The notes beneath the pieces are model-generated. The model saw only the letters and a list, made by a program, of their open reading frames with translations, did no database searches and was not told where the DNA came from. The position numbers and the translations under genes are program-made. Below are positions 9,150 to 18,650 of a stretch of DNA of 64,000 nucleotides, one piece after another. This DNA comes from Caryophanales bacterium UBA5026 (GTDB lineage Bacteria; Bacillota_I; Bacilli_A; RF39; UBA660), in the NCBI GenBank assembly GCA_002416285.1, contig DICM01000030.1, positions 928 to 64,927 on the forward strand, written 5' to 3'. Each line of letters opens with the position of its first letter. The stretch's first letter is position 1.

Positions 9150-9172
9150 AAAGATGATATAAAATCATCTTT
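9150..9172 (-). terminator. Attenuator-like hairpin between rpsB and tsf
   Basis: AAAGATGAT (9164-9172 on the minus strand) pairs with ATCATCTTT (9150-9158), nine base pairs with a five-base loop and a T-rich tail. Its place inside a two-gene operon suggests partial termination that sets the S2 to EF-Ts ratio (inference). Confidence 0.6.
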
Positions 9173-9177
9173 CTCTT

Positions 9178-10248
9178 TTATCTTAAAGCTTCAATAAGCT
9201 CAGCTTTTTTCATTGTAGAATATCCTTTAACTTCTTTGCTTTTAGCCATTTCACGAAGTTCAGAAACTGTTAATTTATCGAAATCAACATTAGCTTTTTC
9301 TTGTTTTTCTTCTTTAACTTCGGCTGTTTTTGGACGTTCTTCATTTTGTGGCTTGAAAGATTTTTTATTATCATTTACATATCGTTCATTACGATTTTGA
9401 TATTCTCCTGAACGGTTATTGTTGTATGGACGATTATTGTTTCGGTTGTTTTTGAAATCTTTTTTTGGACGATCTTCTTTTCTCTTAACAGATTCTACAG
9501 CACGTTCCATAATAGAGGCGGCACTGTCTTGATTACGATCTTCTTCTTTTACATAGTCAACTAATTTTCCACCGTTAGCTTCTACAACTGCATTAGCCAT
9601 TACACCAGTAATTAGTTTAACAGCACGAATTGCATCGTCATTTCCTGGAATTACATAGTCAACCATATCTGGATCACAGTTCGTATCAACAATTCCAAAT
9701 ACTGGAATATTTAATTTTCTTGCTTCACGAATTGCAATTTCTTCTTTTGTTGGGTCAACAATATACAAAGCTTCTGGTAATTTGTACATTTCACGAATAC
9801 CACATAACAATTTATTTAGTTTGTCATATTCCTTTTTAAGTCCAATTACTTCTTTCTTTGGAAGTAGATCAAAAGTCCCATCTTTTTCCATTTTTTCGAT
9901 TTCTTCTAGACGTTTCACACGACGACGAATTGTTTTGAAATTCGTTAATGTTCCACCTAACCAACGTTCTGCAACATAGTAAGAATTAGAACGTTCTGCT
10001 TCTTCCTTAATTGCTTCGCTAGCTTGTTTTCTAGTACCAACAAATAATACTTTTCCTCCATTTGCAGCAATAGCTCTTAAAGCTTCATAAGCTTCTTCGA
10101 TTTTCTTTGCTGTTTTTTGTAAATCGATAATATAGATATCATCTCTTGATGTAAAAATATATTCTTTCATTTTTGGGTTCCAACGTTTCGTCTGATGACC
10201 AAAGTGAACTCCCGCTTCGAGTAAATAACTCATAGACACAACTGCCAT
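9178..10248 (-). CDS. rpsB: 30S ribosomal protein S2 with a long C-terminal extension
   Basis: Residues 1-230 are a normal S2: [20 protein letters not shown] near the start, [10 protein letters not shown] and [14 protein letters not shown] later. After about residue 235 comes a basic, Asn/Arg-rich, low-complexity linker ([17 protein letters not shown] and following), then [20 protein letters not shown] and [10 protein letters not shown], which resembles a Rho N-terminal/SAP-like helix-extension-helix. S2 is normally about 240-260 residues; this one is about 356. The ATG at 10248 follows AAAGGAGG; an upstream in-frame ATG would place that Shine-Dalgarno inside the coding region. Confidence 0.93.
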   Translation of the reverse strand: MAVVSMSYLLEAGVHFGHQTKRWNPKMKEYIFTSRDDIYIIDLQKTAKKIEEAYEALRAIAANGGKVLFVGTRKQASEAIKEEAERSNSYYVAERWLGGTLTNFKTIRRRVKRLEEIEKMEKDGTFDLLPKKEVIGLKKEYDKLNKLLCGIREMYKLPEALYIVDPTKEEIAIREARKLNIPVFGIVDTNCDPDMVDYVIPGNDDAIRAVKLITGVMANAVVEANGGKLVDYVKEEDRNQDSAASIMERAVESVKRKEDRPKKDFKNNRNNNRPYNNNRSGEYQNRNERYVNDNKKSFKPQNEERPKTAEVKEEKQEKANVDFDKLTVSELREMAKSKEVKGYSTMKKAELIEALR

Positions 10249-10384
10249 ATTTTTTCCTCCTTTTGTTTGTTCCTCCATTACTTCAACTTTCTGAATCACC
10301 TTTCGGCACTAGACTCAAAAATCCATAATGTGTGTATTTGAAAAAGCCAACGTTATTGTATCATAAATTGCTTTTAAAAAACAA
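10249..10384 (-). promoter_or_regulatory. rpsB promoter and roughly 100-base 5' leader
   Basis: On the minus strand TTGTTT (10379-10384), 18 bases and TACAAT (10355-10360) form a plausible promoter. The leader is about 100 bases long and contains GTGCCGAAAGGTGATT near 10295-10310 and two purine-rich ribosome-binding stretches. S2 is autoregulated through its leader in some bacteria; I cannot match this sequence to a known motif. Confidence 0.4.
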
Positions 10385-10417
10385 GCTAAAATAGTTAAAA
10401 GTTAAGTTTTTCATCGA

Positions 10418-11020
10418 TTATTTTCGCAATATTTCTTGTTTACTTTGCTCAAGTCGATCAAAATAGCAAGTTTTACAAACAGACTCATAGGTAATATTAT
10501 CTTCTCCATCGATTGCAACTTGATTCCCTTCAAAGACATCTTGACCATTATTCATACGGATTACAAATGTTGCTTTCGATCCACATTTACAGATTGTCTT
10601 CATTTCCTCGATAGTATCGGCAATTTGTAAAAGTCTAGTCGATCCTGCCCAACCTTTATTAAAGGCATCGGTTCGAAGTCCATAAGCAATTACCGGAATT
10701 GCTAATTGAATAGTAACCTGTAATAATTGATCTGCTTGAATCGGTTCTAAAAATTGTGCTTCATCAACTAAAATACAATTCGCACAAGAATAATGATCTT
10801 TTACGATTGCAAGTAAGTTATCGGTTGATTTGATTAACCAGTCTACCTTGCGTGTTTCCCCCATTCGATTGATGATAGTGTCTCCGCCTTTTGTATCAAG
10901 TGTTGCTTTCATAATAACAGGTGTCATTTCCTGTTCTTCATAATTATGTGCGGTCATTAATAGATGGGTTGTTTTTCCACAGTTCATAGCTCCATAGCGG
11001 AAATATAATTTTTTACTCAT
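10418..11020 (-). CDS. tdk: Thymidine kinase
   Basis: A type II thymidine kinase of 200 residues that phosphorylates thymidine in the salvage pathway. It has the P-loop RYGAMNCGKTTHLL (residues 8-21), the ILVDEAQFL Walker B/lasso start near residue 88, AYGLRTDAF, and a structural zinc site formed by the pairs CKCG and CKTC. The start overlaps the preceding gene by an ATGA-type junction, so the two are probably coupled. Confidence 0.95.
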   Translation of the reverse strand: MSKKLYFRYGAMNCGKTTHLLMTAHNYEEQEMTPVIMKATLDTKGGDTIINRMGETRKVDWLIKSTDNLLAIVKDHYSCANCILVDEAQFLEPIQADQLLQVTIQLAIPVIAYGLRTDAFNKGWAGSTRLLQIADTIEEMKTICKCGSKATFVIRMNNGQDVFEGNQVAIDGEDNITYESVCKTCYFDRLEQSKQEILRK

Positions 11021-11735
11021 TCGTTACTCCTTTTTTACATACATTGATAAAATCTTTAAAAATTGCTTTTTGCTCTTCTTGGTATGTGAGCATCTTTTCA
11101 GGATGCCACTGAACACCTAACACATAATCTTTGCTTGGGTATTCGATTGCTTCAATATATCCATCCGTCGATACCGCTGAAATCGTAAATCCCAGCGCAT
11201 CGGGAACATGATAATTATGAAAACTATTCACATTAATCTGATCTTTTTTAAATAGATTATATAATCTGGTCTGCTTTTTTAATAAAATTGGATGAGTATG
11301 GTTTCCTTCTTCTAGATAATGGTTTTCACTACCTACATTTTTAAGTGTATGTTGCACTTGATTAGATATTTTTCTTTTTTCATGAGCAGCAAGCACTTGC
11401 ATCCCCATACAAATTCCTAAAACAGGATAGTTGTGTTCAATCAAATAATCGACAACAAAACAGTCGTATTCATACATTTTAAATCCACCGGGAAGTAAAA
11501 ATCCATCACATAACTTTATTTGATCAATGAGCATTTCCTTCTCTTCTTCTGTTAAACTTGGAACATTCTTTGGAAGGACATTCTCATAGATTACATTTTG
11601 TGGAGGTAAAATTAAAATTGCATTCCCTCCCACTTCATTAATAGCTTTCCGATAGACATCAAATACATTAATAATTGGGGTCTTTCGGTCATTAATATCG
11701 GGTCTTCCAATAATACCGATGATTGGTCTTTTCAT
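11013..11735 (-). CDS. Class I glutamine-amidotransferase-like hydrolase (PuuD/gamma-Glu-GABA hydrolase family)
   Basis: A 240-residue peptidase C26-type protein. GICMGMQVLAAH at about residue 120 carries the catalytic cysteine nucleophile, and VQWHPE near residue 210 the histidine and glutamate of the triad. The N-terminal GIIGRPDIND and the LPGGFKMYEYD segment are typical of gamma-glutamyl hydrolases such as PuuD. The true substrate may be a gamma-glutamyl conjugate. It lies between a beta-lactamase-like gene and tdk; no other putrescine genes are nearby, so a role in polyamine breakdown is not supported by context. Confidence 0.8.
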   Translation of the reverse strand: MKRPIIGIIGRPDINDRKTPIINVFDVYRKAINEVGGNAILILPPQNVIYENVLPKNVPSLTEEEKEMLIDQIKLCDGFLLPGGFKMYEYDCFVVDYLIEHNYPVLGICMGMQVLAAHEKRKISNQVQHTLKNVGSENHYLEEGNHTHPILLKKQTRLYNLFKKDQINVNSFHNYHVPDALGFTISAVSTDGYIEAIEYPSKDYVLGVQWHPEKMLTYQEEQKAIFKDFINVCKKGVTNE

Positions 11736-11748
11736 GTTATCACCATTC

Positions 11749-12966
11749 TTATTTTAGCACATATTTCTTTCTTAAGAACTCTTTTTGATCTTCTAACTCG
11801 TTTATCTTGACAATAACTTGAAGTTTTCGAATAACATCCATAAGATTGACTTTAAGGTCATTTAACTTATTACTATAACGATTTGGAATTCCATGTTTAG
11901 AACTATATGGATTCGTTAAAATATTCGCAGTATATCCATTTTCTAAATCCATGAGTACCCAGCTCCCAGTCGATCCGGAAGCTGCAAAGGCATTCTCACT
12001 AGAAATATAAGGTATCTCGGAGTTTCGATAAAGTCCTCCACCAGTTTGACGATAAAGCATAGCTCTTGGATAATTATCGTCTGTAAGCAATGTTGTCAGT
12101 ATTTTTAAGTCTTGTTTAGTAACCAAATTTTCACGTATTAGAAATTGAAAAAACTGTACTAAATCTTTGCTAGTGGACCAAATACCCGCATGACCGCTAT
12201 ATTCACATACCCTAGCCTTTTCATCTCGAACTTGCCGTGGATAGTGGTAATCATTTCCTGTTAGCAATGCATTTTCATCTACTTCGTAACCAGTATTATA
12301 TAATCCCATTATGATGTTGAAATAAAGGCGAAAATGCTCTTTAAAATCAGGAGATAGCCTACTATATATCATATGTGGTATATCACTATAAGTATGAACA
12401 CCAATTTGCTCTGTTGTCGCAAGTCGCAAGGCTTTTTCGGCTTCTAATAAAGTAATATTAGAATCATCAATACGAGGATGAGTCTCTAACTGGTAATAGA
12501 AATTTAATAATTCCGTAATTGTACAAGCATAATGAAAATCAGAATTAATTTGATGAATCGGTTGATCTAATGCGATAAAACCAAATTTATAATCCATTAT
12601 GGCATGAATATCAGTAAACATTTTAGAAACACTAGCAATATCAAAGCGGACAGTTTGATCGATCGGAAAATCTTGTTCCCCACCATTTCCAAGATAAAAG
12701 TATAGTTCTGGCCCCTTTTCTAGTCCAACAGCTAAACTCATTCCGGAAATTTTATAAAAATTCATCCACTTTAAAAAATAGGCACTTTGATATTTTAAGA
12801 TTTCCTCTATTTGATTTTGTTTTGTTTGACCCTTTCTCTTTAAAAAGTATTGCTTCAATTTCTCTCTTTCATAGGTTAATGTTTGTAATTTCAAATGAGG
12901 ATTATTAACACAATAAAGAGATATTACTTGATCTATTGCTCGTTCTACTACACGCTCATAGTTCAT
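11749..12966 (-). CDS. Serine beta-lactamase-like / penicillin-binding-protein-like hydrolase
   Basis: A 405-residue protein of the class C beta-lactamase superfamily. The S-x-x-K motif appears in FDIASVSKMF near residue 112, the Y-x-x second motif probably in CEYSGHAGIWS, and the C-terminal part includes ASGSTGSWVLMDLENGY. No signal peptide is evident, so it may act in the cytoplasm as an esterase or amidase rather than as a secreted beta-lactamase. The N-terminal 80 residues are charged and helical. It probably shares an operon with the ABC exporter upstream and the amidotransferase-like gene downstream. Confidence 0.75.
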   Translation of the reverse strand: MNYERVVERAIDQVISLYCVNNPHLKLQTLTYEREKLKQYFLKRKGQTKQNQIEEILKYQSAYFLKWMNFYKISGMSLAVGLEKGPELYFYLGNGGEQDFPIDQTVRFDIASVSKMFTDIHAIMDYKFGFIALDQPIHQINSDFHYACTITELLNFYYQLETHPRIDDSNITLLEAEKALRLATTEQIGVHTYSDIPHMIYSRLSPDFKEHFRLYFNIIMGLYNTGYEVDENALLTGNDYHYPRQVRDEKARVCEYSGHAGIWSTSKDLVQFFQFLIRENLVTKQDLKILTTLLTDDNYPRAMLYRQTGGGLYRNSEIPYISSENAFAASGSTGSWVLMDLENGYTANILTNPYSSKHGIPNRYSNKLNDLKVNLMDVIRKLQVIVKINELEDQKEFLRKKYVLK

Positions 12967-13001
12967 AATATCCCTCCTTATACACCTATTTATATATCAT
13001 G

Positions 13002-14753
13002 CTATTTCTCTAATTCGGTTTCATATAATGCACGATATATTGCATTTTCTTTTAGCAATTGTTGATGACTACCTAAGCCTGCAATCTTTCCTTCATCAAT
13101 TAGAATAATTCGATCACTATCAATTACAGTACTTAGTCTATGAGCAATCATTAAGATGGTATATTCTCCCTTCATATTGCGAATTGCTTCTTGAATACTT
13201 CTTTGGGTTTCATTATCGAGTGCACTTGTTGCTTCATCAAATAAAATAATTTCTGTTCTACGAATAAATGCTCTTGCGATTGCTAAACGTTGTCGTTGTC
13301 CCCCTGATAGAGTGTAGCCGCCTTCTCCTACCATTGTATCGTATCCATTTTCCAGTGTCATAATAAAATCGTGAATACATGCCATTTTACAAGCTGTTTC
13401 TATTTCTTCATCTGTCGCATCCGATTTTACAATTTTTAGATTCTCCCGAATAGTGAAATTAAAAATATAGGGATTTTGCGTAATGATTGAAATATTGTTT
13501 CGTAAACTTGCTTCAGTTAACTGATTGATATTTACTCCATCAATGGTAATTTCTCCTGATAATGGATGATAAAGTCTTGTCAGAAGTCCAAAGATTGTTG
13601 TTTTTCCAGCACCACTTTTTCCAACAAAAGCAACCGTTTCATTTGCTTTTACATCAAAGCTGATCCTATCCAAAATTTTATTTTCTTCCTTATAAGAGAA
13701 AGTCACATTTTTAAATGAAAAATCTCCATTAATATGTAGAAGTGTTTTTTCTCCAAATGTTTCTTTTGTATATTTTTCATTTTCAATAATTTCAAATACT
13801 CGGTTTGCCGATAAATTGAAATTACGGAGATACTCTAGAAACTGCGTAAAATAGCTAAGTAAATTATAAACTCTTCCTTGATACATATATAAAACTACAA
13901 AGTTGGCTGTTATTAGCATGTTCTCTTTTATTAGAAGAAGTCCTAAGAATACAAAACCAATTGTTAAGGAGTCCTGAAGACTACCAGTCCAAAAATTGTA
14001 AGTTCTTTTTATCGTTGACATTTTATATTGTTCATCATTTGCTTCCTTCATACGAAGATGCATCGTTGATAGAAAATTTTTAGAGGCATTTAAAACTTTG
14101 ATATCACGCATACCTCTAACTAACTCCGTAATGAGTCCAGTATTCTTTTCTCTAATCTTACGAAATTTTTTATCGATCTCAAAATACTTTTTCATACGAA
14201 TATGATTCAATATAAATAAGACAATTAAACCAAATAGGAAGTATAGAAAGATAATTTTATTAATTGCAAATATGGCAACTAGAATTCCTATATTAGCAAC
14301 AATATCGTTGATAGAATAGTTTAATTCTGTAAAGATATGAGCAATATCACCACTATCTCTGTTTAAGCGATCGATAAAGATCCCAGAAGAATTGTTATCA
14401 ATCTCTTTTGTTTCTAATCTTAATATCTCTGAAGCAAGCGTCATTTGTAAGTCCAATAAAGTTTCACGAAAAAATATTTGACTTGTTTTATTAGCAAAAT
14501 AATGAAATAGATTTCGGCTAATTTCCATGATGAAAACAAGGATGGCAATCGTCAATAATTCATTCCATTTCTCTCCGGTAATTCGGAGTAACACTTGCGC
14601 GGATATCATCGGTGTTAGAGCACCAATAATGCAAAGAACTAAGGAAGTAAACATATAGCCAAATAGATATTTCTTCTGCTTCTTTGCAAACCTCCATGAT
14701 CTTTTTAAATTATGGACAGTATCGTTCCATTTTAATTTATTATCTTTTTTCAT
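13002..14753 (-). CDS. ABC exporter (fused membrane and ATPase domains)
   Basis: A half-size ABC exporter of about 583 residues. Six hydrophobic segments lie in the first 320 residues, followed by the ATPase with Walker A GKSGAGKTT near residue 375, signature LSGGQRQR, Walker B IILFDEATSALD and the His switch AHRLSTV. Such proteins work as homo- or heterodimers exporting lipids, peptides or drugs; the substrate is not indicated. No second half-transporter gene is next to it. The ATG at 14753 is chosen because AGGTGG lies five bases upstream. Confidence 0.9.
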   Translation of the reverse strand: MKKDNKLKWNDTVHNLKRSWRFAKKQKKYLFGYMFTSLVLCIIGALTPMISAQVLLRITGEKWNELLTIAILVFIMEISRNLFHYFANKTSQIFFRETLLDLQMTLASEILRLETKEIDNNSSGIFIDRLNRDSGDIAHIFTELNYSINDIVANIGILVAIFAINKIIFLYFLFGLIVLFILNHIRMKKYFEIDKKFRKIREKNTGLITELVRGMRDIKVLNASKNFLSTMHLRMKEANDEQYKMSTIKRTYNFWTGSLQDSLTIGFVFLGLLLIKENMLITANFVVLYMYQGRVYNLLSYFTQFLEYLRNFNLSANRVFEIIENEKYTKETFGEKTLLHINGDFSFKNVTFSYKEENKILDRISFDVKANETVAFVGKSGAGKTTIFGLLTRLYHPLSGEITIDGVNINQLTEASLRNNISIITQNPYIFNFTIRENLKIVKSDATDEEIETACKMACIHDFIMTLENGYDTMVGEGGYTLSGGQRQRLAIARAFIRRTEIILFDEATSALDNETQRSIQEAIRNMKGEYTILMIAHRLSTVIDSDRIILIDEGKIAGLGSHQQLLKENAIYRALYETELEK

Positions 14754-14920
14754 ATATACCACCTAACTGCCCCATGATTGTAACATAATTAAGTCTCTTT
14801 CACAATAAAAAAATAAGAATTCATTTTTCGTTGCAATTAAAAAAATCAATTCGATTAAATTGTTTTTTACTTATCATTAGATAAATTATTTTATTATTGG
14901 CACAATTGGATAAAAGTAAG

Positions 14921-14945
14921 AAAAAACCATAATTTTATTATGGTT
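14921..14945 (-). terminator. Terminator of the RNase J-like gene
   Basis: AACCATAAT and its complement form a nine-base stem with a three-base loop, followed on the minus strand by a run of T. The rest of the gap 14754-14920 is AT-rich and shows no gene. Confidence 0.8.
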
Positions 14946-14952
14946 CATCCTA

Positions 14953-16599
14953 TTATACTTCCTGCATAACAATTAAAATCATCGGTTTACATTCAGTTTC
15001 TTTATAGAAATATTTTCCTAATTTATCACGAATACCTGTTTTAATTTTATTGAAATCGATAAAGTTAGGTTTTACAAATTCTTGTACAACTTCTAAGGAT
15101 AATTTTTGTGCCTCTTTTATTAAATCAATATTGTCTTTTACAAAAACAAATCCTCTAGTTAGAATTTCTGGACCAGCTAGAACCTTTTTCGTAGAACGGT
15201 CAAGTGTAACACTAACGATAACAATTCCGTTTTCACTTAATAGTTCACGATCTTTTAAAACTAATTCTCCGATATCTCCAGCAGCTTTACCGTCTACTAA
15301 AATATCATCGACTTTAATTTTTTCACCATTATCTACTAATTTTCCATTTTCGAAAGTAATAACTTCTCCATTTAGTTTTAGAAGAATATTCTCTTCATTC
15401 ATACCTATTTCTTTTGCTGATTCAGCATTCGCTACTTGGTGACGATATTCACCAATTACAGGTACATAATATTTCGGTTGCATCAAATTAATCATCATCA
15501 TAGAATCTTCTTTTGAAGCATGGTTCCCCAAGTATTTACTGCTAGAAACAATAATCAATTTTGCTCCTATTTTAGCTATGTCATCAAATACTTTAGTAGA
15601 ACTTTTTTCCATTCCTTCATAAATTGGAGATGCGAATACAACCGTATCAGATTCTGTAATTTTAATAAACTTGTCATAACCTTTTATAATTCTCATGATA
15701 TTTGAAAATGGTTTTTCACGTTCATCAGATATTAGGACAATAATCCCTTCATCATTCACATGTTTGATGTTTTGAATACGTTTTTTGTCGAAAGCAACGT
15801 ATCCCATATCAATTGCGCGATCAATCATATTTTCTAAACGTTTTCCCATAATAACAATTTTACGATCCGTTTTCATAATTTCATTGAAAAGCTCTTGAAT
15901 TCGATATAGTTGGGCTTGCACAATATTAAATATAATACGTCCCTCATTCATATCAAGTGTCTCTTGAATTACTTTTGAGATACGGTTCTTAGGTGATGTA
16001 TATCCTAATTTATCTGCATATACAGATTCACTAAGTAGGCATAATACACCCTGTTTCCCTACGTATGCGAGTTTCCCGATATCTGTTTTATAAGATCCAT
16101 TCATAGCTTGATCAAATACATAGTTTCCAGTATAGAAAATAATACCATCTTTCGTATTAATCGCATAACCAACTGTTCCAGGAACAGAATGGGTCAGCGC
16201 AATTGGGAAAATAGAAACCGCACCAAAATCAATTTTATGATGTGGTTCTATTACATATAATTTTTCCGTCTTAATATTTTCATCAAATAATTCTTTCTTT
16301 AATAATTCGATGGTGAATGCGGTTCCATAGATTGCTAGATCTGGTAGATCATGTAGCATATCTGGAATAGCTCCCATTTGACCATCGTGTCCGTGGGTAA
16401 TAAATACACCCTTAATTTTTTCTTTGTTTTCTTTTAAATAATCATAATTTGGGATAATATAATCTACCCCAAGCATCTTATCGTCGGCATATTTTAAACC
16501 GGCATCAAAGATAAATATGTCTTGGTCAACTTCGATAACATATAAGTTTTTTCCGACTTCATTTAGTCCACCAAGAGCACATATTTTAATTTTACTCAT
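14953..16599 (-). CDS. RNase J family protein with degenerate metal site (J2-like)
   Basis: A 548-residue metallo-beta-lactamase/beta-CASP protein with the RNase J layout. The metal-binding motif that should read HGHEDH is THGHDGQMGA near residue 68, so the second half of HxHxDH is lost. The later aspartate is replaced in YTGNYVFDQ (usually TGDFKFD) and the histidine of PxHGEYR is replaced in PVIGEYRHQ. RNase J2 of Bacillus and Staphylococcus is likewise altered and works in complex with J1. This protein is therefore probably a structural partner of a catalytic RNase J encoded elsewhere (inference). Confidence 0.88.
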   Translation of the reverse strand: MSKIKICALGGLNEVGKNLYVIEVDQDIFIFDAGLKYADDKMLGVDYIIPNYDYLKENKEKIKGVFITHGHDGQMGAIPDMLHDLPDLAIYGTAFTIELLKKELFDENIKTEKLYVIEPHHKIDFGAVSIFPIALTHSVPGTVGYAINTKDGIIFYTGNYVFDQAMNGSYKTDIGKLAYVGKQGVLCLLSESVYADKLGYTSPKNRISKVIQETLDMNEGRIIFNIVQAQLYRIQELFNEIMKTDRKIVIMGKRLENMIDRAIDMGYVAFDKKRIQNIKHVNDEGIIVLISDEREKPFSNIMRIIKGYDKFIKITESDTVVFASPIYEGMEKSSTKVFDDIAKIGAKLIIVSSSKYLGNHASKEDSMMMINLMQPKYYVPVIGEYRHQVANAESAKEIGMNEENILLKLNGEVITFENGKLVDNGEKIKVDDILVDGKAAGDIGELVLKDRELLSENGIVIVSVTLDRSTKKVLAGPEILTRGFVFVKDNIDLIKEAQKLSLEVVQEFVKPNFIDFNKIKTGIRDKLGKYFYKETECKPMILIVMQEV

Positions 16600-16622
16600 A
16601 AAAACTCCTTTCTTTAGGCATT

Positions 16623-16665
16623 AAAAAAGACGAACTCATTATATCAGAAATAATGACTTTCGTCT
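16623..16665 (-). terminator. Terminator downstream of the zinc-ribbon membrane gene
   Basis: On the minus strand AGACGAA pairs with TTCGTCT at the base of an extended stem containing TCATTAT/ATAATGA, followed by a run of T. Confidence 0.75.
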
Positions 16666-16684
16666 AGTAGATTTATTATATATC

Positions 16685-17371
16685 TTAAAATAGAATTGGT
16701 AAAACATAAATGATAAATAAAACAGTAAGAGAAATTCCACCGACAAATAAATATCCTTGTTTATTCTCATCTACTCTTGTAACAATTTTTAATCCTTGGA
16801 AGAGTGTCACAAACATAAATAGAAATCCTAGTAGAAATACTACGAGCATCAATTTAAGGGATAAGTTAAATAAAACGAATCCTACTAATAATGTTACAAT
16901 TGATATAATAGAGGTAACTGCTAGCAATGCTACCATTTTTTTATAATCTATCTTACTATTTGATAACCGTTCAGTCATTAATTGAAATACAAGGGCTACA
17001 AAGAAACTTGCTATCAGAATTTTAAATACAGTCATAAAGAAAACTCGATAAAACATTGCAGCTGAACCTAGTTGATATTCATATGTAAAAAATCGAATAG
17101 CAAAACTTTCTCTAAATAGAAAAACTGCTAAAATACCGATTAGAATAGACTGAACAATTAAAATAATAACTGATAAAGCAATATCTTCTTTTTTCACAAA
17201 AGATTTTATAGTATCTACAGGTTTTGTAAAGATACCTTTTATGGTTTCCCATAATTCTTTCATATATAAGTCTACTTTACTTGCTTCCCCATCAATTTTC
17301 ACTTCTCTTTTACAATTACATTCCTGACCATCAACTAGTGGTTTTCCACAATTTGTACAATATTTCGCCAT
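16685..17371 (-). CDS. Zinc-ribbon polytopic membrane protein (YIP1-like)
   Basis: A 228-residue protein whose N-terminus is a small zinc ribbon (YCTNCGKP followed by ECNCK), with five hydrophobic segments from about residue 65 to the end. The arrangement of a short ribbon, an amphipathic linker (ELWETIKGIFTKPVDTIKSF) and a membrane bundle resembles bacterial YIP1-domain proteins. No enzymatic motif is visible. The next gene upstream also encodes a zinc-ribbon membrane protein, nine bases away, so the two probably act together at the membrane. Confidence 0.65.
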   Translation of the reverse strand: MAKYCTNCGKPLVDGQECNCKREVKIDGEASKVDLYMKELWETIKGIFTKPVDTIKSFVKKEDIALSVIILIVQSILIGILAVFLFRESFAIRFFTYEYQLGSAAMFYRVFFMTVFKILIASFFVALVFQLMTERLSNSKIDYKKMVALLAVTSIISIVTLLVGFVLFNLSLKLMLVVFLLGFLFMFVTLFQGLKIVTRVDENKQGYLFVGGISLTVLFIIYVLPILF

Positions 17372-17380
17372 AATTTCCTC

Positions 17381-18586
17381 CTATAAATATCTTGAAAAAT
17401 AAGTCATTAAATTTTTGAAACTAACAAAATGAAAATCTTCATTCTGATAATCATAAGTCAAATTAACATAGTCGTAATCACTATCCGTATGTTCTTTTTG
17501 TTCTCCATTCTCATTCGTATACATTACTGTATAATCGTAATTTACTTTCAAACTTAAATATAAATATCCTTCATCTGTAATTTCTAAATCGGTTAAATCA
17601 AGATTTTTGAATGTAATCGATTTTAAATTACTACTGCTAACATCACTCAAAAGCTGATTGTAACTTCTTTCAAGAGCATTCGTATCTCCATTTTCATATT
17701 GATACTGCTCCTTTATATCTGCAAAGTTCTTCTTTTCTAAAATAGATTGATAAAGTTGTTCTAAAGATTGTTTGGAAATTTGTAAAAGTTTTTCTCTCGT
17801 TTCTTTTGACAAACTTTTTTCATCGAAAGTTACTGTTGCACGTCTTCTACTTTTACTTACCATAATCGTGTCCTCAATATCAAATCCAAATGGTAAGGTT
17901 GCTTTTACTTTGTAATTGGTTTGAAACATTGCTGGTAGTTCATATACATCGAGACTGTCTGTTGATTTCTCTTTATTTAAATAAGATGTTAAATCGATTC
18001 CTTCAATTGTTAGCTTTGATCCTTTTAGGGCACTTAAAGTAAATTGATCAATCGTCTCGAATGAACTCGTATCAACACTCCAGTTTTTAAAAAACAGCCA
18101 TTTATTCTTTTTATGTTTAAGTAAAGTTACTATAGTTGTTTCCGTTTGTTTACTCGATTTATCAGTATAACTGATTTCAACATTGGTACGAAAACCATCT
18201 TCTGAAGAAGTTAGCTTTGTTACTTTATAATTAACAACGTTGATATTCTCATCTTCCAATTGTTGCCTTAATAGACTACTAACAACCTTTTTCGATGTAA
18301 AAGGACTAGTCTCTTTTAATTCTAAAGTCTGATATAACTTATCACCTTTCGCATAGGCAATTGCTTCAAAATAATTGGAAGCGATATATTTGGGACTCGT
18401 ATAATAACTACCCACTAAATAAGATAAAATTCCAAAAAATAAGACTATAATGATTACTCCAATTGTGATTTTTTTCTTCTTTGTTAAAGTATTTTTATAA
18501 AATAATGGTTTCTTTAAAGAATGACCACAATTCTCACAAAATCGTGATGTTTTCTCATTCTCCGTTCCACATTCTTTACAAATCAT
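17381..18586 (-). CDS. Zinc-ribbon membrane protein with large extracytoplasmic part (TcaA/YvbJ-like layout)
   Basis: A 401-residue protein: N-terminal double CxxC zinc ribbon (CKECG and FCENCGHSL), a single transmembrane helix at about residues 40-60, then some 340 hydrophilic residues outside the cell. The same layout is seen in TcaA of Staphylococcus and YvbJ of Bacillus, whose ectodomains contain NTF2-like folds. Sequence-level identity to those cannot be judged here. The ectodomain has no cysteines and is rich in Lys, Ser and Tyr. It is followed nine bases later by the other zinc-ribbon gene. Confidence 0.65.
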   Translation of the reverse strand: MICKECGTENEKTSRFCENCGHSLKKPLFYKNTLTKKKKITIGVIIIVLFFGILSYLVGSYYTSPKYIASNYFEAIAYAKGDKLYQTLELKETSPFTSKKVVSSLLRQQLEDENINVVNYKVTKLTSSEDGFRTNVEISYTDKSSKQTETTIVTLLKHKKNKWLFFKNWSVDTSSFETIDQFTLSALKGSKLTIEGIDLTSYLNKEKSTDSLDVYELPAMFQTNYKVKATLPFGFDIEDTIMVSKSRRRATVTFDEKSLSKETREKLLQISKQSLEQLYQSILEKKNFADIKEQYQYENGDTNALERSYNQLLSDVSSSNLKSITFKNLDLTDLEITDEGYLYLSLKVNYDYTVMYTNENGEQKEHTDSDYDYVNLTYDYQNEDFHFVSFKNLMTYFSRYL

Positions 18587-18650
18587 ATCATCAACTCCTA
18601 TCTATAAGGTAACACTCCATAAAAACAAAAGTCAACTAAATTTATTTATT

